From contig CBDHFJ010000136.1 in the NCBI GenBank assembly GCA_965262315.1, positions 1-58,750 of the forward strand: a stretch of DNA of 58,750 bases, in the 5' to 3' direction. This DNA comes from JBCCFK01 sp965262315. GTDB lineage: Bacteria > Actinomycetota > Acidimicrobiia > Acidimicrobiales > UBA8592. The notes beneath the pieces are model-generated. The model was not told the origin of the DNA. It did no database searches and was given only the letters and a program-made list of their open reading frames with translations. The stretch's first letter is position 1. Each line of letters begins with the position of its first letter. Position numbers and translations under genes: made by a program. Below, piece by piece: positions 24,910-33,275 of the stretch.

Positions 24910-26751
24910 ATGGGCAACGAAGGAGCCGGCGCGGATCGGCGCCCCACGATCGTCTTCGTCCTCGTCGTCGGAGCGCTCGCCATCGCCGTCTGGGCGGTGG
25001 CCGCGAACGGGAGCACGACCCGCCCCGCCCAGGACCTCATCGATGTGACCGCCGGCCAGCCGGATCTCGACGACGAGGGTCTCGAGGGTCACCTGGCCTG
25101 GGCCCTCGATCTGATCGACGGCGCGGCGCCTTCCCTGGACGAGGTCGAGGCCAGGCTGGCGCCGGCGTTCCTCGAGACGATGTCGCCGGAGATGTTCCTC
25201 GCCCAGACCGAGGTCGTGACCGATGCCGCGCCGTACCGCTTCCACGGACTGGACAAGGATGAGGACGCAAGCGTCATCGCTGCGCTCTTGGTGGGCACCG
25301 ACGACACGCCGTACGCGCTGACGTTGTCCTCGGACCCCACGCAACCCGACCTCATCGACGGGCTGCTGATCGTGCCCGCCGAGGTCGAGCGGGGTCCGTT
25401 CTCGGCCGTCGAGCTCACGTTGCACGTCCTGGCAGTCGGCATCATGGCGCTTGCCGTCATCGTGTTGTGGCTGCTCGATGCGCCGGGCACGAGCTTCATG
25501 CTCGCTGTCGTCGGCGTCGCCTTCTCGTCGGCGCTCTTCGAGATCGCCGATGGCGCGCTGTTCACGGTCGGTCTGCTGTCGGGCCCGTTCGCGGTCGCGC
25601 TGCTCGCCGCCGTGGTCGCGTCGGTCAAGCCCGGCACGAGCCACGAGCCGCGGGTGCTCGCAGGTGTCGGAGTCGTCGCTGCGAGCGCAGTGGCGTGGCT
25701 GCCCTTGGTTGCCATCGACACGTCGGCCATCTCCCTGCCCGACCAGCCGCTCGCGGTTGTCGCCGGGCCCGACACGGCCCGATCGCTGGTGGCGGTGTCG
25801 GGCTGGGGCGTGATCGTGCTGGCTGCTGGGCTCACCGGTCACCTCCTCGTGCGCCAATTCCGTGCGGACTGGAGTCGCAACCGCGGGTTGGTGGCCACCA
25901 CACTCGGTGGGTCGGCAGCGGCCGCCATGGTGGCGGTGGCGGCGGTGTTCCCGGCGCTCGACCCCACTCGCCATGACCTGTCCATGCCCCCGTTGGTGTC
26001 GGTGGCGATGGTCGTTGCCGTCATCGGCCTCGTCGGTTCCGCTGCGTGGGATCGGTACGACCTGGGACACGTGGCCGCAGAGCTGGAGGCCGAGAACGAG
26101 GAGCTGCACGCCGAGGTGCGAGCGCAGCTGGCCGAGGTTCGAGCGTCGCGCGCTCGGATCGTGCAGGCGGGCGACGAGGCGAGACGCGCGGTCGAACGGG
26201 ACCTGCACGATGGTGCCCAGCAGCGCCTCCTGGCCGCGCAACTCGCCATTCGGATGGGGCGGACTCGCTTCGCCGCCGATGACCCTGATCTCGACGGCTA
26301 CCTCGCCGGACTGGCCGCTGACGTCGGTGATGCGTTGTCCGAACTCCGCGAGATCAGCCGTGGGCTTCATCCTGCGATCCTCGACGAGGGGCTGGTGGCT
26401 GCCGCGGGCGCACTCGCGGAGACCAGTGCGATCCCCATGACCGTGACCGCCGGGCCGTCGGTGGGGCGATGCTCCGCCGAGGTGGAGCATGCCTCGTACT
26501 ACGTGTTGAGCGAGGCCCTGACCAACGCCACCAGGCATGCGGATGCCGGCCACGTGGCGGTCGACATCGACATCCGGGAGTCCGACCTGGTGATCCGAGT
26601 CCGCGATGATGGTGTCGGTGGAGCGGCAATCGGGCAGGGGAACGGCCTGGTGAACATCGAGGATCGAGTCATGGCCCTCGGAGGCCGGCTGAGCCTGGTC
26701 AGTCCCACCGGAGGCGGAACCGAGATCGAGGTGGTGTTTCCGTGCGGGTGA
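24910..26751 (+). CDS. NarL-type membrane sensor histidine kinase
   Basis: 613 residues. TM1 spans about 12-32; an external domain spans about 58-157 and aligns with the small domain of the adjacent LpqF-like protein (HLAW, EARLAPAFL, DPTQP and IDGLL). Several further membrane helices run from about 170 to 380, followed by a coiled-coil stretch (ELEAENEELHAEVRAQLAEV). The HisKA_3 box ERDLHDGAQQRL carries the phosphorylated H433, and the ATPase domain shows EALTNATRHADA, RVRDDGVGG and GNGLVNIEDRV. ATG 24910 is chosen over a GTG one codon earlier. The response regulator gene overlaps its 3' end. The ligand is unknown; a cell-wall-related signal is an inference from the neighbour. Confidence 0.94.
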   Translation: MGNEGAGADRRPTIVFVLVVGALAIAVWAVAANGSTTRPAQDLIDVTAGQPDLDDEGLEGHLAWALDLIDGAAPSLDEVEARLAPAFLETMSPEMFLAQTEVVTDAAPYRFHGLDKDEDASVIAALLVGTDDTPYALTLSSDPTQPDLIDGLLIVPAEVERGPFSAVELTLHVLAVGIMALAVIVLWLLDAPGTSFMLAVVGVAFSSALFEIADGALFTVGLLSGPFAVALLAAVVASVKPGTSHEPRVLAGVGVVAASAVAWLPLVAIDTSAISLPDQPLAVVAGPDTARSLVAVSGWGVIVLAAGLTGHLLVRQFRADWSRNRGLVATTLGGSAAAAMVAVAAVFPALDPTRHDLSMPPLVSVAMVVAVIGLVGSAAWDRYDLGHVAAELEAENEELHAEVRAQLAEVRASRARIVQAGDEARRAVERDLHDGAQQRLLAAQLAIRMGRTRFAADDPDLDGYLAGLAADVGDALSELREISRGLHPAILDEGLVAAAGALAETSAIPMTVTAGPSVGRCSAEVEHASYYVLSEALTNATRHADAGHVAVDIDIRESDLVIRVRDDGVGGAAIGQGNGLVNIEDRVMALGGRLSLVSPTGGGTEIEVVFPCG

Positions 26752-27395
26752 TCGTCGTGGACGATGCGGCCCTGTTGCGCCAGGGCATCGCCAGCCTGCT
26801 GGAGAACGCCGGCCATGACGTGGTGGCGCAACTGGGTGACGCCGAAACGATCGCCGACGTGGTGGCCGAGGCCGAGCCCGACGTGGTCATCCTCGACATT
26901 CGGATGCCGCCCACCAACACCACCGAGGGTCTCCGTGCCGCCGTCGAGCTCCGAGCCGAACGCCCTGACCTGGCGGTCATGCTGCTCAGCCAGCACATCG
27001 AGACCCGCTACGCGCTCGATCTCATCGCCGACGGTGCGTCCGGCGTGGGATACCTGCTGAAGGACCGCGTGGTGGACGTGGACGATTTCCTCCGGGCGCT
27101 CGAACGCATCCATCGCGGCGAGACGGCCATCGACCCCGATGTGGTCACGCGGCTGGTCGCACGCGAGCGGCGCAACAACCCCCTCGACCGGCTGACCGAC
27201 CGCGAACGTGAGGTCCTGGCCTTGATGGCCGAGGGGCACGCGAATGTCGCCTTGGCCGGCCGGTTGTCGTTGAATCTGCGGACGGTCGAGACCCACGTGT
27301 CCAACATCTTCACCAAGCTCGACCTCCCGCCCGAATCCGAGACCCATCGCCGCGTCCAGGCGGTGTTGACCTATCTGACCAACGCTCCTGCGTGA
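26742..27395 (+). CDS. LuxR/NarL-family response regulator
   Basis: 217 residues from GTG 26742, overlapping the kinase by 10 bases, so it is the cognate regulator. The receiver domain shows the acidic pair in IVVDDAALL, the phosphoacceptor in VVILDIRMPP, and the conserved lysine in YLLKDRV. The C-terminal LuxR helix-turn-helix shows LTDREREVLALMAEGHANVA and LNLRTVETHVSNIFTKL. Targets may include the divergent LpqF-like gene, but no operator is evident. Confidence 0.95.
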   Translation: MRVIVVDDAALLRQGIASLLENAGHDVVAQLGDAETIADVVAEAEPDVVILDIRMPPTNTTEGLRAAVELRAERPDLAVMLLSQHIETRYALDLIADGASGVGYLLKDRVVDVDDFLRALERIHRGETAIDPDVVTRLVARERRNNPLDRLTDREREVLALMAEGHANVALAGRLSLNLRTVETHVSNIFTKLDLPPESETHRRVQAVLTYLTNAPA

Positions 27396-27733
27396 CCGCG
27401 ATCGTGGCTCACGTGGGGAGGAGGGTGGTCATGGCCGCGCTGGTCGACATGACGGCGACCGACAACGGCGCGCCGGCACGTCCGTGGCCGCGCCCGGCAG
27501 CGCTGACACCGCGACCTCTGGGACTGGACGCTGGCCACCGACGAGGACACCGCCCGAGGCGGCCCCCAACACAGCCCGACTCGATGCCCGGCGAGTGACG
27601 TCGGCCCTCTGTCCGACGGTGCCGTCGCAGCCACGGCCGGCGTCTCGTGAGCCGCTCGGGACGTGTCCGAGGCCTCACCAAACGCAGGACGGGTGGATCT
27701 GCCGATGCCGGTGGGGCGCGGGGTTTTGGCACA
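27396..27733. other. 338-base non-coding stretch after the response regulator
   Basis: No credible gene lies here. Short open frames overlap in all directions without family resemblance. The only recognisable content is the decayed gene fragment at 27512-27598, described separately. Confidence 0.6.
27512..27598 (+). pseudogene. Decayed 3' fragment of the 22352-23263 orphan gene family
   Basis: About 85 bases align with the last 87 bases of the gene at 22352-23263. The match is best over CTGGCCACCGACGAGGACA, which is shared exactly and keeps the same reading (LATDED), after TGGGA-TGG. The rest is diverged, has lost one base and ends in a TGA at the equivalent place. No upstream part of the gene is recognisable. 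Confidence 0.65.
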
Positions 27734-28105
27734 ATGGCAGGCATGCCGATGCGTCAGGACTGCAAGTACTTCGAGAGCCGGAGCTACCCCAACGGGGACA
27801 CCGTGCGGAAGTGCGATCTCGACCTTGCCCCTGAGGCGCCATGGCGGTGCCCGGAGAACTGCGAGAGCTACGCCCCTCGCCTGGCTGACATCAACTGGAA
27901 ACACGGCACGATGGTGACGCCGCCCACGCCGGCCGAGCCCAAGAGCCTCGGCGACGACGACTCCATCGCTGCCCTGCTCGACGAGGCCGAGGACATCGTC
28001 AACGCCGCCGGCCCCGGCATCATCGCCGAGGTCGAGGCCGAGCGCTGGGAGGCCGAGAACAGCGGGTTCTTCAAGCGGATGAAGCGGCGTTTCCGTCGGG
28101 ACTGA
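27734..28105 (+). CDS. Conserved hypothetical protein with N-terminal cysteines
   Basis: 123 residues from ATG 27734 (ATGs at 27743 and 27749 are alternatives). The N-terminal half has four spaced cysteines (RQDCKYFESR, VRKCDLDL, PWRCPENCESY) that could bind a metal or an Fe-S cluster. An acidic middle follows (SIAALLDEAEDIV), then a basic tail (FFKRMKRRFRRD). I recognise no characterised family. It lies 115 bases before sufD, but the SUF promoter element is between them, so it is a neighbour rather than an operon member. Confidence 0.8.
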   Translation: MAGMPMRQDCKYFESRSYPNGDTVRKCDLDLAPEAPWRCPENCESYAPRLADINWKHGTMVTPPTPAEPKSLGDDDSIAALLDEAEDIVNAAGPGIIAEVEAERWEAENSGFFKRMKRRFRRD

Positions 28106-28159
28106 GGGCCGTCGCAACCGGGGAAAGACCAGGAAACAGCTGCCGTTCGATCGGTCGGG

Positions 28160-28195
28160 TATTTCCACTACGGCGATAGGATAAATCCCGTCCTG
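28160..28195 (+). promoter_or_regulatory. SUF operator/promoter element, site 2 (upstream of sufD)
   Basis: The core CTACGGCGATAG (28168-28179) lies between ATTTCCA on the left and GATAAATCCCG on the right, so ATTT and AAAT also pair as the outer ends of an inverted repeat. It ends 41 bases before the sufD start. Its core, read on the opposite strand, differs from site 1 at one position. Confidence 0.6.
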
Positions 28196-28220
28196 ACCGC
28201 CGACAGACGAGGCTTTCCTG

Positions 28221-29462
28221 GTGTTCACCGCCGACGTCGTCACCCAGACCACCGACGCTCTCGACGGGCCGGATTGGCTCCGCCAGCAGCGGGCCGCCGC
28301 CGTCGGCCGCATGGCCGCACTCGAGTTGCCGACCTTCGAGCTCGAGGAGTGGCGCTACAGCCCCATCGACGAGCTGGACCCGAGCCGCTTCGCCCCTGCC
28401 GCGACCGCGCCCAGCGCCACCGACGTTGCCGGGTTCCCGGTCCCTGGTGCGTCGGCGACCGTGGTCACCGTCGATGGCTTCGTGGTGTCGGTCGAGGCCG
28501 GCTCGGCTCCAGGGCTCACCGTCGCCACCGCATCGACGGTGGACGGCCCGGTCGAAGCGGGCGCCGCCGCAGACGTGTTCGGCGAGGCCAACACCGCCTT
28601 CAGCCCCGACCCCATCGTCGTCTCGGTCAAGCCGGGTGCCGACATCGAGGGCCCTGTCGTCATCACCCATCACCTCAAGGCCGAAGGCGTGGCCGCGTTC
28701 CCGCAGGTCCACGTCCAGGCAGGACCCGACTCGGGCGTCGAGGTGGTCGAGGTGTTCGTGTCCGACGACATCGCGGCCCTGACCGTGCCGTCGACCCGGA
28801 TCAACGTCGGCAACGCCGCCCGGGTTCGCTACCAGCAGGTGCAAGAGCTCGGTCCGCAGGTCTGGCAGCTCGGCACCCTCGTGGCCGAGGTCGGCAGCCA
28901 GGCCCACTTCGTGGGTGGCGTCGCCGCCATGGGCGCCGGCTACGGACGGCTCCGCACCGACTGTCGGTTGTCGGGCCGCGGCGCCAGCGGTGACCTGCTG
29001 GCCGTCTACTACGGCGATGGTGACCAGACGCTCGACTTCCGGACGTTCCAGGATCACCTGGCACGAGACACCACCTCGAACCTGTTGTTCAAGGGCGTGC
29101 TCGACGACACGTCGACGTCGATCTACACCGGCTTGATCCGGGTCGCCCCCGATGGCGCCGGCACCAATGCCTTCCAGACCAACCGCAACATCAAGTTGTC
29201 CGAGGATGCCTGGGCAGAATCGGTGCCCAACCTCGAGATCGAGAACAACGACGTGCGTTGCAGCCACGCCTCGACCGTCAGCCCGGTCGACGAGGAGCAG
29301 CGCTTCTACCTCGAGAGCCGCGGCGTGCCCACCCAAGCGGCGGAGCGTCTGATCGTCGAGGGCTTCCTCGACGAGGTGGTGTCCGAGATCGCGGTGCCGG
29401 CCATCGCCGAGCACGTGACCGCCCAGATTCAGGCCAAGCTCGACGAGAGGACCACGTCGTGA
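28221..29462 (+). CDS. sufD: Fe-S cluster assembly protein SufD
   Basis: 413 residues from GTG 28221; SufD pairs with SufB in the SufBCD scaffold and helps iron entry. The N-terminal helical region has the family segment FELEEWRYSPIDEL. The beta-helix core includes DFRTFQDHLA and TSNLLFKGVL, and the C-terminus has QTNRNIKLS and DVRCSHASTVSPVDEEQRFY, with the conserved histidine used in assembly. It is the first gene of sufD-Rieske-sufC; its stop overlaps the Rieske GTG by three bases. The usual partner sufB is 22 kb upstream. Confidence 0.95.
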   Translation: MFTADVVTQTTDALDGPDWLRQQRAAAVGRMAALELPTFELEEWRYSPIDELDPSRFAPAATAPSATDVAGFPVPGASATVVTVDGFVVSVEAGSAPGLTVATASTVDGPVEAGAAADVFGEANTAFSPDPIVVSVKPGADIEGPVVITHHLKAEGVAAFPQVHVQAGPDSGVEVVEVFVSDDIAALTVPSTRINVGNAARVRYQQVQELGPQVWQLGTLVAEVGSQAHFVGGVAAMGAGYGRLRTDCRLSGRGASGDLLAVYYGDGDQTLDFRTFQDHLARDTTSNLLFKGVLDDTSTSIYTGLIRVAPDGAGTNAFQTNRNIKLSEDAWAESVPNLEIENNDVRCSHASTVSPVDEEQRFYLESRGVPTQAAERLIVEGFLDEVVSEIAVPAIAEHVTAQIQAKLDERTTS

Positions 29463-29782
29463 AGGTCCGGATCGCATCCGCCGACGACTTCGGTGACGGC
29501 GAGGTCAAGGCCGTCGAAGCAGGCGAGACCACGCTGGCCGTCGTCCGCATCGGTGACGAGTTCCATGCGTTGACCGATCGGTGCTCGCACGCCAACTACA
29601 ACCTGTCCGACGGTGAGGTCGACTGCGACGAGAAGACGCTGACGTGCTGGAAGCACGGCGCGGAGTTCTCGCTGGTCGACGGTGTGCCCCAGACCCTGCC
29701 CGCCACCAAGCCGGTGGACGTGTGGGACGTCGAGGTCGCCGCCGGCGAAGTGTTCGTGAACCTGCCCGGGGAGGACGCATGA
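29459..29782 (+). CDS. Rieske-type [2Fe-2S] ferredoxin
   Basis: 107 residues, a single Rieske domain: CSHANYN (C-x-H) and CWKHGAEFSL (C-x2-H) ligate the cluster. GTG 29459 overlaps the sufD stop, and the stop overlaps the next sufC start, so it is fully embedded in the SUF operon. Such ferredoxins occur between sufD and sufC in several Actinobacteria. It may deliver electrons to the assembly machinery or to an oxygenase; the operon setting favours the first. It is not a dioxygenase subunit, since no catalytic domain is present. Confidence 0.93.
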   Translation: MKVRIASADDFGDGEVKAVEAGETTLAVVRIGDEFHALTDRCSHANYNLSDGEVDCDEKTLTCWKHGAEFSLVDGVPQTLPATKPVDVWDVEVAAGEVFVNLPGEDA

Positions 29783-30579
29783 CCCGCTTGGAGATCACCG
29801 GCCTGAAGGCCACCGTCGACGGCACGCCGATCCTGCGCGGCATCGACCTCACCATCAACAGCGGCGAGGTCCACGCCATCATGGGCCCCAACGGGTCGGG
29901 CAAGTCGACCCTGTCGCACGTGCTCATGGGTCGTCCCGGCTACGAGGTCACCGGTGGCTTCGTCACCCTCGACGATGCCGACGTGTTGGCCATGGCGCCG
30001 TGGGAGCGAGCGCAGGCCGGCCTGTTCCTGGCCATGCAGTACCCGATCGAGATCGACGGGGTGCAGCTCGATGACGTGATCCGCCATTCGGCCGCCGCGG
30101 TGGGCCAGGACCCGACGGCCATGCTGGATCGCCTCCACGCCGAGGCCGAGGCACTGGGGGTGCCGGACGACTTCTTGACCCGCGGCCTGAACGTCGACAT
30201 GTCCGGCGGTGAGAAGAAGCGCAACGAGACGCTCCAGCTCGCCGCGCTGAGGCCCAAGATCGCGATTCTCGACGAGCTCGACTCGGGCCTCGACGTCGAC
30301 GGGCTGCGGCTCGTGAGCCGACGCGTCGAGCGGGCCACTGAGGAGGACGGCCTGGGTGTCCTGGTGATCACCCACTACAGCCGTCTCCTCGAAGAGCTCA
30401 AGCCCGACGTGGTGCACATCTTCGTCGATGGCGTGATTCAGGAGAGCGGTGGTCCCGAGCTGGCCGCCGAGCTCGAGGAGACCGGCTACGACCGCTGGAT
30501 GAAGCCGATCGAGACCGGCGTGTCGCTGGGCGGCCTGGGCGGCGGGGGCGCAGACCCCTTCGCCGATCCGCTGGCCTGA
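29779..30579 (+). CDS. sufC: SufC-type ABC ATPase, paralogue 1
   Basis: 266 residues. SufC drives the SufBD scaffold with ATP and, unlike other ABC ATPases, is soluble. Walker A GPNGSGKST, the Q-loop AMQYP, the SufC-type signature MSGGEKKRNE, Walker B AILDELDSGLD and the H-switch VITHYSR are all intact. The C-terminus has an extra Gly-rich tail of about 20 residues (GLGGGGADPF) absent from the other copy. Its start overlaps the Rieske stop. A second, more canonical SufC is encoded at 35980-36726, so the two may serve different scaffolds or conditions. Confidence 0.93.
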   Translation: MTRLEITGLKATVDGTPILRGIDLTINSGEVHAIMGPNGSGKSTLSHVLMGRPGYEVTGGFVTLDDADVLAMAPWERAQAGLFLAMQYPIEIDGVQLDDVIRHSAAAVGQDPTAMLDRLHAEAEALGVPDDFLTRGLNVDMSGGEKKRNETLQLAALRPKIAILDELDSGLDVDGLRLVSRRVERATEEDGLGVLVITHYSRLLEELKPDVVHIFVDGVIQESGGPELAAELEETGYDRWMKPIETGVSLGGLGGGGADPFADPLA

Positions 30580-30604
30580 GGCCGGCCTTCACGCTCGGTG
30601 GCAG

Positions 30605-30637
30605 AACCTGTAACGGTCTCTGAGACCGTTACAGGTT
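30605..30637. repeat. Intergenic hairpin repeat, copy 1
   Basis: A 16-base arm (AACCTGTAACGGTCTC) and its exact complement meet at a single T, 25 bases after the sufC stop. It could act as a terminator. Two related hairpins sharing the CTCTGAG centre and the outer CTGYAAC/GTTRCAG arms occur at 32337 and 32431. Confidence 0.8.
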
Positions 30638-30653
30638 GCGCGAGACTCGTCGG

Positions 30654-30950
30654 ATGGCTGAACCGGATCGCACCCGCATCCTGAACGACGACGAGATCGC
30701 CGCAGCGCTGGCCGACCTGCCCGGTTGGGAGCGCAACGGCGACCGGCTGCACCGGACACTGAAGTTCGGCAGCTTCACCGAAGCCTTCGGCTTCATGGCC
30801 AGCGTTGCCCTGATCGCCGAGCGCCTGTTCCATCATCCCGAGTGGTCCAACGTCTACAGCACGGTCGAGATCGCGGTGACCAACCACGACGCGGGCGGTC
30901 TCACCGAACTCGACGTCGAGTTCTGCCGACGCGTGAACGCCCTCATCTGA
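30654..30950 (+). CDS. 4a-hydroxytetrahydrobiopterin dehydratase (pterin-4a-carbinolamine dehydratase)
   Basis: 98 residues, the standard size. The active-site signature is complete: RLFHHPEWSNVYSTVEIAV, followed by TNHDAGGLTELD, with the two adjacent histidines and the later His-Asp. The enzyme recycles the pterin cofactor after aromatic amino-acid hydroxylation; no hydroxylase is nearby, and many bacterial members have other pterin roles. The ATG at 30654 lies directly after the hairpin repeat, so it has its own transcript or relies on read-through. Confidence 0.95.
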   Translation: MAEPDRTRILNDDEIAAALADLPGWERNGDRLHRTLKFGSFTEAFGFMASVALIAERLFHHPEWSNVYSTVEIAVTNHDAGGLTELDVEFCRRVNALI

Positions 30951-31049
30951 TCAACCCGTCGCGCAGCGGCATCAGCGACGAGTGCGCGACAGGTCGCGTC
31001 GCCGCCGCTGCGGTGAGCGTCCGACAGGTTGCCGCGTCGCTGTTGTCAT

Positions 31050-31064
31050 CTGACGGGTCGTCAG
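31050..31064 (+). promoter_or_regulatory. TetR-like operator before the second P450
   Basis: A perfect palindrome, CTGACG-ggt-CGTCAG, ending 19 bases before the P450 ATG, in the -10/+1 region. The form (6-bp arms, odd spacer) is typical for TetR-family regulators of lipid and sterol genes in Actinobacteria. The regulator gene is not in the window. Confidence 0.6.
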
Positions 31065-31083
31065 GTTTGTGTACGGTGCTGCC

Positions 31084-32295
31084 ATGAGCCTCGACGACAT
31101 CGACCTCCTGGACGCCGATCGATTCCAGCGCCAGGAGCACCACGAGATGTTCCGGAGGCTCCGCTCCGAGGCACCCGTCTACTTCCACGACGACCACCTC
31201 GGCGGCTTCTGGAACCTCACCCGCCACCGCGACGTGCGGGACGCCAACCGCGACAACGAGCTGTTCTCGTCGGAGGTCGGCGGCATCAGCATCTACGACA
31301 GTGGCGAACGGGCACAGATGGGGGAGGCGACCAACACCGATCAGCGCGGCCTCAACATGATCTACACCGACCCGCCCAAGCACACCCGCTATCGGCGGCT
31401 GGTCAACAAGGGGTTCACGCCCCGCATGGTGGGGTTGCTCGAGCAGTTCCTCGAGCATCGCAGTGCAGTGATCGTCGATCACGTCATCGACCGCGGCGAA
31501 TGCGACTTCGTGGAGGACCTGGCCGCCGAGCTGCCACTCCAGGCGATCGCCGAGATCATGGGCGTGCCTCAGGAGGACCGCCATCTGATCTTCCAGTGGT
31601 CCAATGACATGATCGGCATGGACGACCCGGAGTACGAGGGTGACCCCACCGAGGCCGCCATGGCCCTCTACGCGTACTCACACGAGCTGGCGGCGCAGCG
31701 GCGGGTCGACCCCCAGGACGACATCATGACCAAGCTGCTCGACGCCGAGATCGACGGGGACCGCTTGAGCGAGCTCGAGATCGACGTGTTCATGCTGCTG
31801 CTCAGCGTGGCCGGGAGCGAGACCACGCGGAATGCGATGACGCACGGGATGCACGCGCTGCTGACCCATCCCGAGCAGTTCGAGGCCCTCAAGGGCGACG
31901 ACGGCCTGCTCGACACCGCGATCGACGAGATGATCCGGTGGGCCACGCCGGTGCATCACTTCCGGCGCACGGCCACCGCCGACACCGAGATCGGCGGTCA
32001 CCAGATCCGGGAGGGCCAGCGGGTGATCCTCTGGTATGCCTCGGCCAACCGGGACGAGGCGGTGTTCGACGACCCGTTCTCGTTCGACATCACCCGCGAC
32101 CCGAACGACCACATCGCGTTCGGCGGCGGCGGTGCCCACTACTGCCTCGGCGCCAACCTCGCTCGCGCCGAGCTCCGCTTCATGTTCCGGGAGATCCTGG
32201 CCCGCCTCGGCTCGATGGAGCTGGCCGGCGAGCCGGCTCGGCTCCGCTCGAACTTCATCAACGGCATCAAACACCTGCCCGTCCGCTGGGATTGA
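31084..32295 (+). CDS. Cytochrome P450 (CYP125/142/124-like)
   Basis: 403 residues, intact. It shows the C-helix IYTDPPKHTRYRRLVNKGF, I-helix LLSVAGSETTRNAMTHG, E-x-x-R in IDEMIRWATPVHHFRRTA, the meander before DPNDHIAFGG and the haem motif FGGGGAHYCLGANLAR. The VHHFRRTA segment and the haem motif suit the actinobacterial steroid/lipid hydroxylase clans, but substrate assignment is inference. It is a single gene behind a palindromic operator, with paired hairpin repeats after its stop. Redox partners are not encoded nearby. Confidence 0.93.
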   Translation: MSLDDIDLLDADRFQRQEHHEMFRRLRSEAPVYFHDDHLGGFWNLTRHRDVRDANRDNELFSSEVGGISIYDSGERAQMGEATNTDQRGLNMIYTDPPKHTRYRRLVNKGFTPRMVGLLEQFLEHRSAVIVDHVIDRGECDFVEDLAAELPLQAIAEIMGVPQEDRHLIFQWSNDMIGMDDPEYEGDPTEAAMALYAYSHELAAQRRVDPQDDIMTKLLDAEIDGDRLSELEIDVFMLLLSVAGSETTRNAMTHGMHALLTHPEQFEALKGDDGLLDTAIDEMIRWATPVHHFRRTATADTEIGGHQIREGQRVILWYASANRDEAVFDDPFSFDITRDPNDHIAFGGGGAHYCLGANLARAELRFMFREILARLGSMELAGEPARLRSNFINGIKHLPVRWD

Positions 32296-32336
32296 ACCCA
32301 GCGCAACCGGGGTCAGCACGGCCACGGAACACGTTC

Positions 32337-32369
32337 AACCTGCAACGGCCTCTGAGGACGTTGCCGGTT
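32337..32369. repeat. Intergenic hairpin repeat, copy 2
   Basis: Arms AACCTGCAACGG and CGTTGCCGGTT surround the conserved CTCTGAG centre, with a few mismatches. It lies between the convergent P450 and nucleotidyltransferase genes and could terminate transcription from both sides. Confidence 0.7.
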
Positions 32370-32430
32370 GCGGTTTCATGGGAGCTTCGCCTGGTGATTC
32401 CATGTTCATGGCGAGGCGCAGCGTTCGGCG

Positions 32431-32464
32431 AATCTGCAACAGTCCTCTGAGGACGTTGCAGGTT
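32431..32464. repeat. Intergenic hairpin repeat, copy 3
   Basis: CTGCAAC-a-GTCCTC pairs with GAGGACGTTGCAG apart from one bulged A. It is about 60 bases from copy 2 in the same convergent gap. Confidence 0.7.
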
Positions 32465-32522
32465 CGGTCACGCTGCGTGGTGGGCGGTGGGCCGATTCCG
32501 AGCCGTTTGGGACGACTTGGGG

Positions 32523-33275
32523 TCAGACCCCTGGGTCGGGAGCCTCCGAGTACGCCGTCCGCGCCTCGGCCAGGGTGTCGTGGTTGCCGATGTCGAAGTA
32601 GCGGCCCGTCAGGCGGGATGCGCCGACTGGGCGTCGCCCGGACAGCCAGGCGATGAAGCCACCGGGGGAGTCGACGTGGCCGTCGTCGGCGAGATACGTG
32701 GCCACCTCGGCGTCTGATGCGCTCGGGAACACGTAGGTACAGGTCGCAGACGCCAGCGGTGAGTCCGGGTCGGCCGGCTTCTCTCGGAAGCGGGTGACGG
32801 TGTCGGAGCCGTCGACGGTGATCTCGCCGAAGCGGCCTGGCGGCACGTCGTCGCCGAGATCGCGGCACAGCACGTATGGGCGCCGGTCGGCGAGCGCCCG
32901 TGCCAGGTGCGCCCCGAGATCCTCGTCGAGCAGGTTGTCGCCGGCGACGACCAACGCCGGTGCGGTCGGGTCCAGGTGGGCGAGGCCGAGCGCCAGGTCG
33001 GCGATGGCACCACGCCGGTCCTCGAACCGGGTCACACCGTTGGTGACGACGCGCACTGGCCCCACCTGGTCGCGCTCCCAATCCGTCCAACGGTCCGGGT
33101 GCACGTCGCTGGCGACGACGACGATGCGGTCGAGGTGGTCGATCGCACACAGTCGCCGCACCAGGTGGTCGATGACCGGGCGTCCCCCGACCTCGATGAG
33201 GGGCTTGGGTGTGTGATCGGTCAGCGGCGCGAGGCGGGTGCCGAAGCCGGCCGCCAGGATCACCGCGCCGGTCAT
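32523..33275 (-). CDS. Sugar-1-phosphate nucleotidyltransferase
   Basis: 250 residues. The N-terminal nucleotide-binding motif ILAAGFGTRLAPLT, with PKPLIEVGGRP, is diagnostic of NDP-sugar pyrophosphorylases. The metal/sugar region shows VVAGDNLLDED and RFGEITVDG, with FREKP downstream. ATG 33275 overlaps the kinase stop (ATGA), so the two are coupled. A kinase making a sugar 1-phosphate followed by a nucleotidyltransferase suggests a salvage route to an activated sugar. The nucleotide and sugar cannot be fixed from sequence. It is the last gene of the minus-strand sufC operon. Confidence 0.9.
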   Translation of the reverse strand: MTGAVILAAGFGTRLAPLTDHTPKPLIEVGGRPVIDHLVRRLCAIDHLDRIVVVASDVHPDRWTDWERDQVGPVRVVTNGVTRFEDRRGAIADLALGLAHLDPTAPALVVAGDNLLDEDLGAHLARALADRRPYVLCRDLGDDVPPGRFGEITVDGSDTVTRFREKPADPDSPLASATCTYVFPSASDAEVATYLADDGHVDSPGGFIAWLSGRRPVGASRLTGRYFDIGNHDTLAEARTAYSEAPDPGV

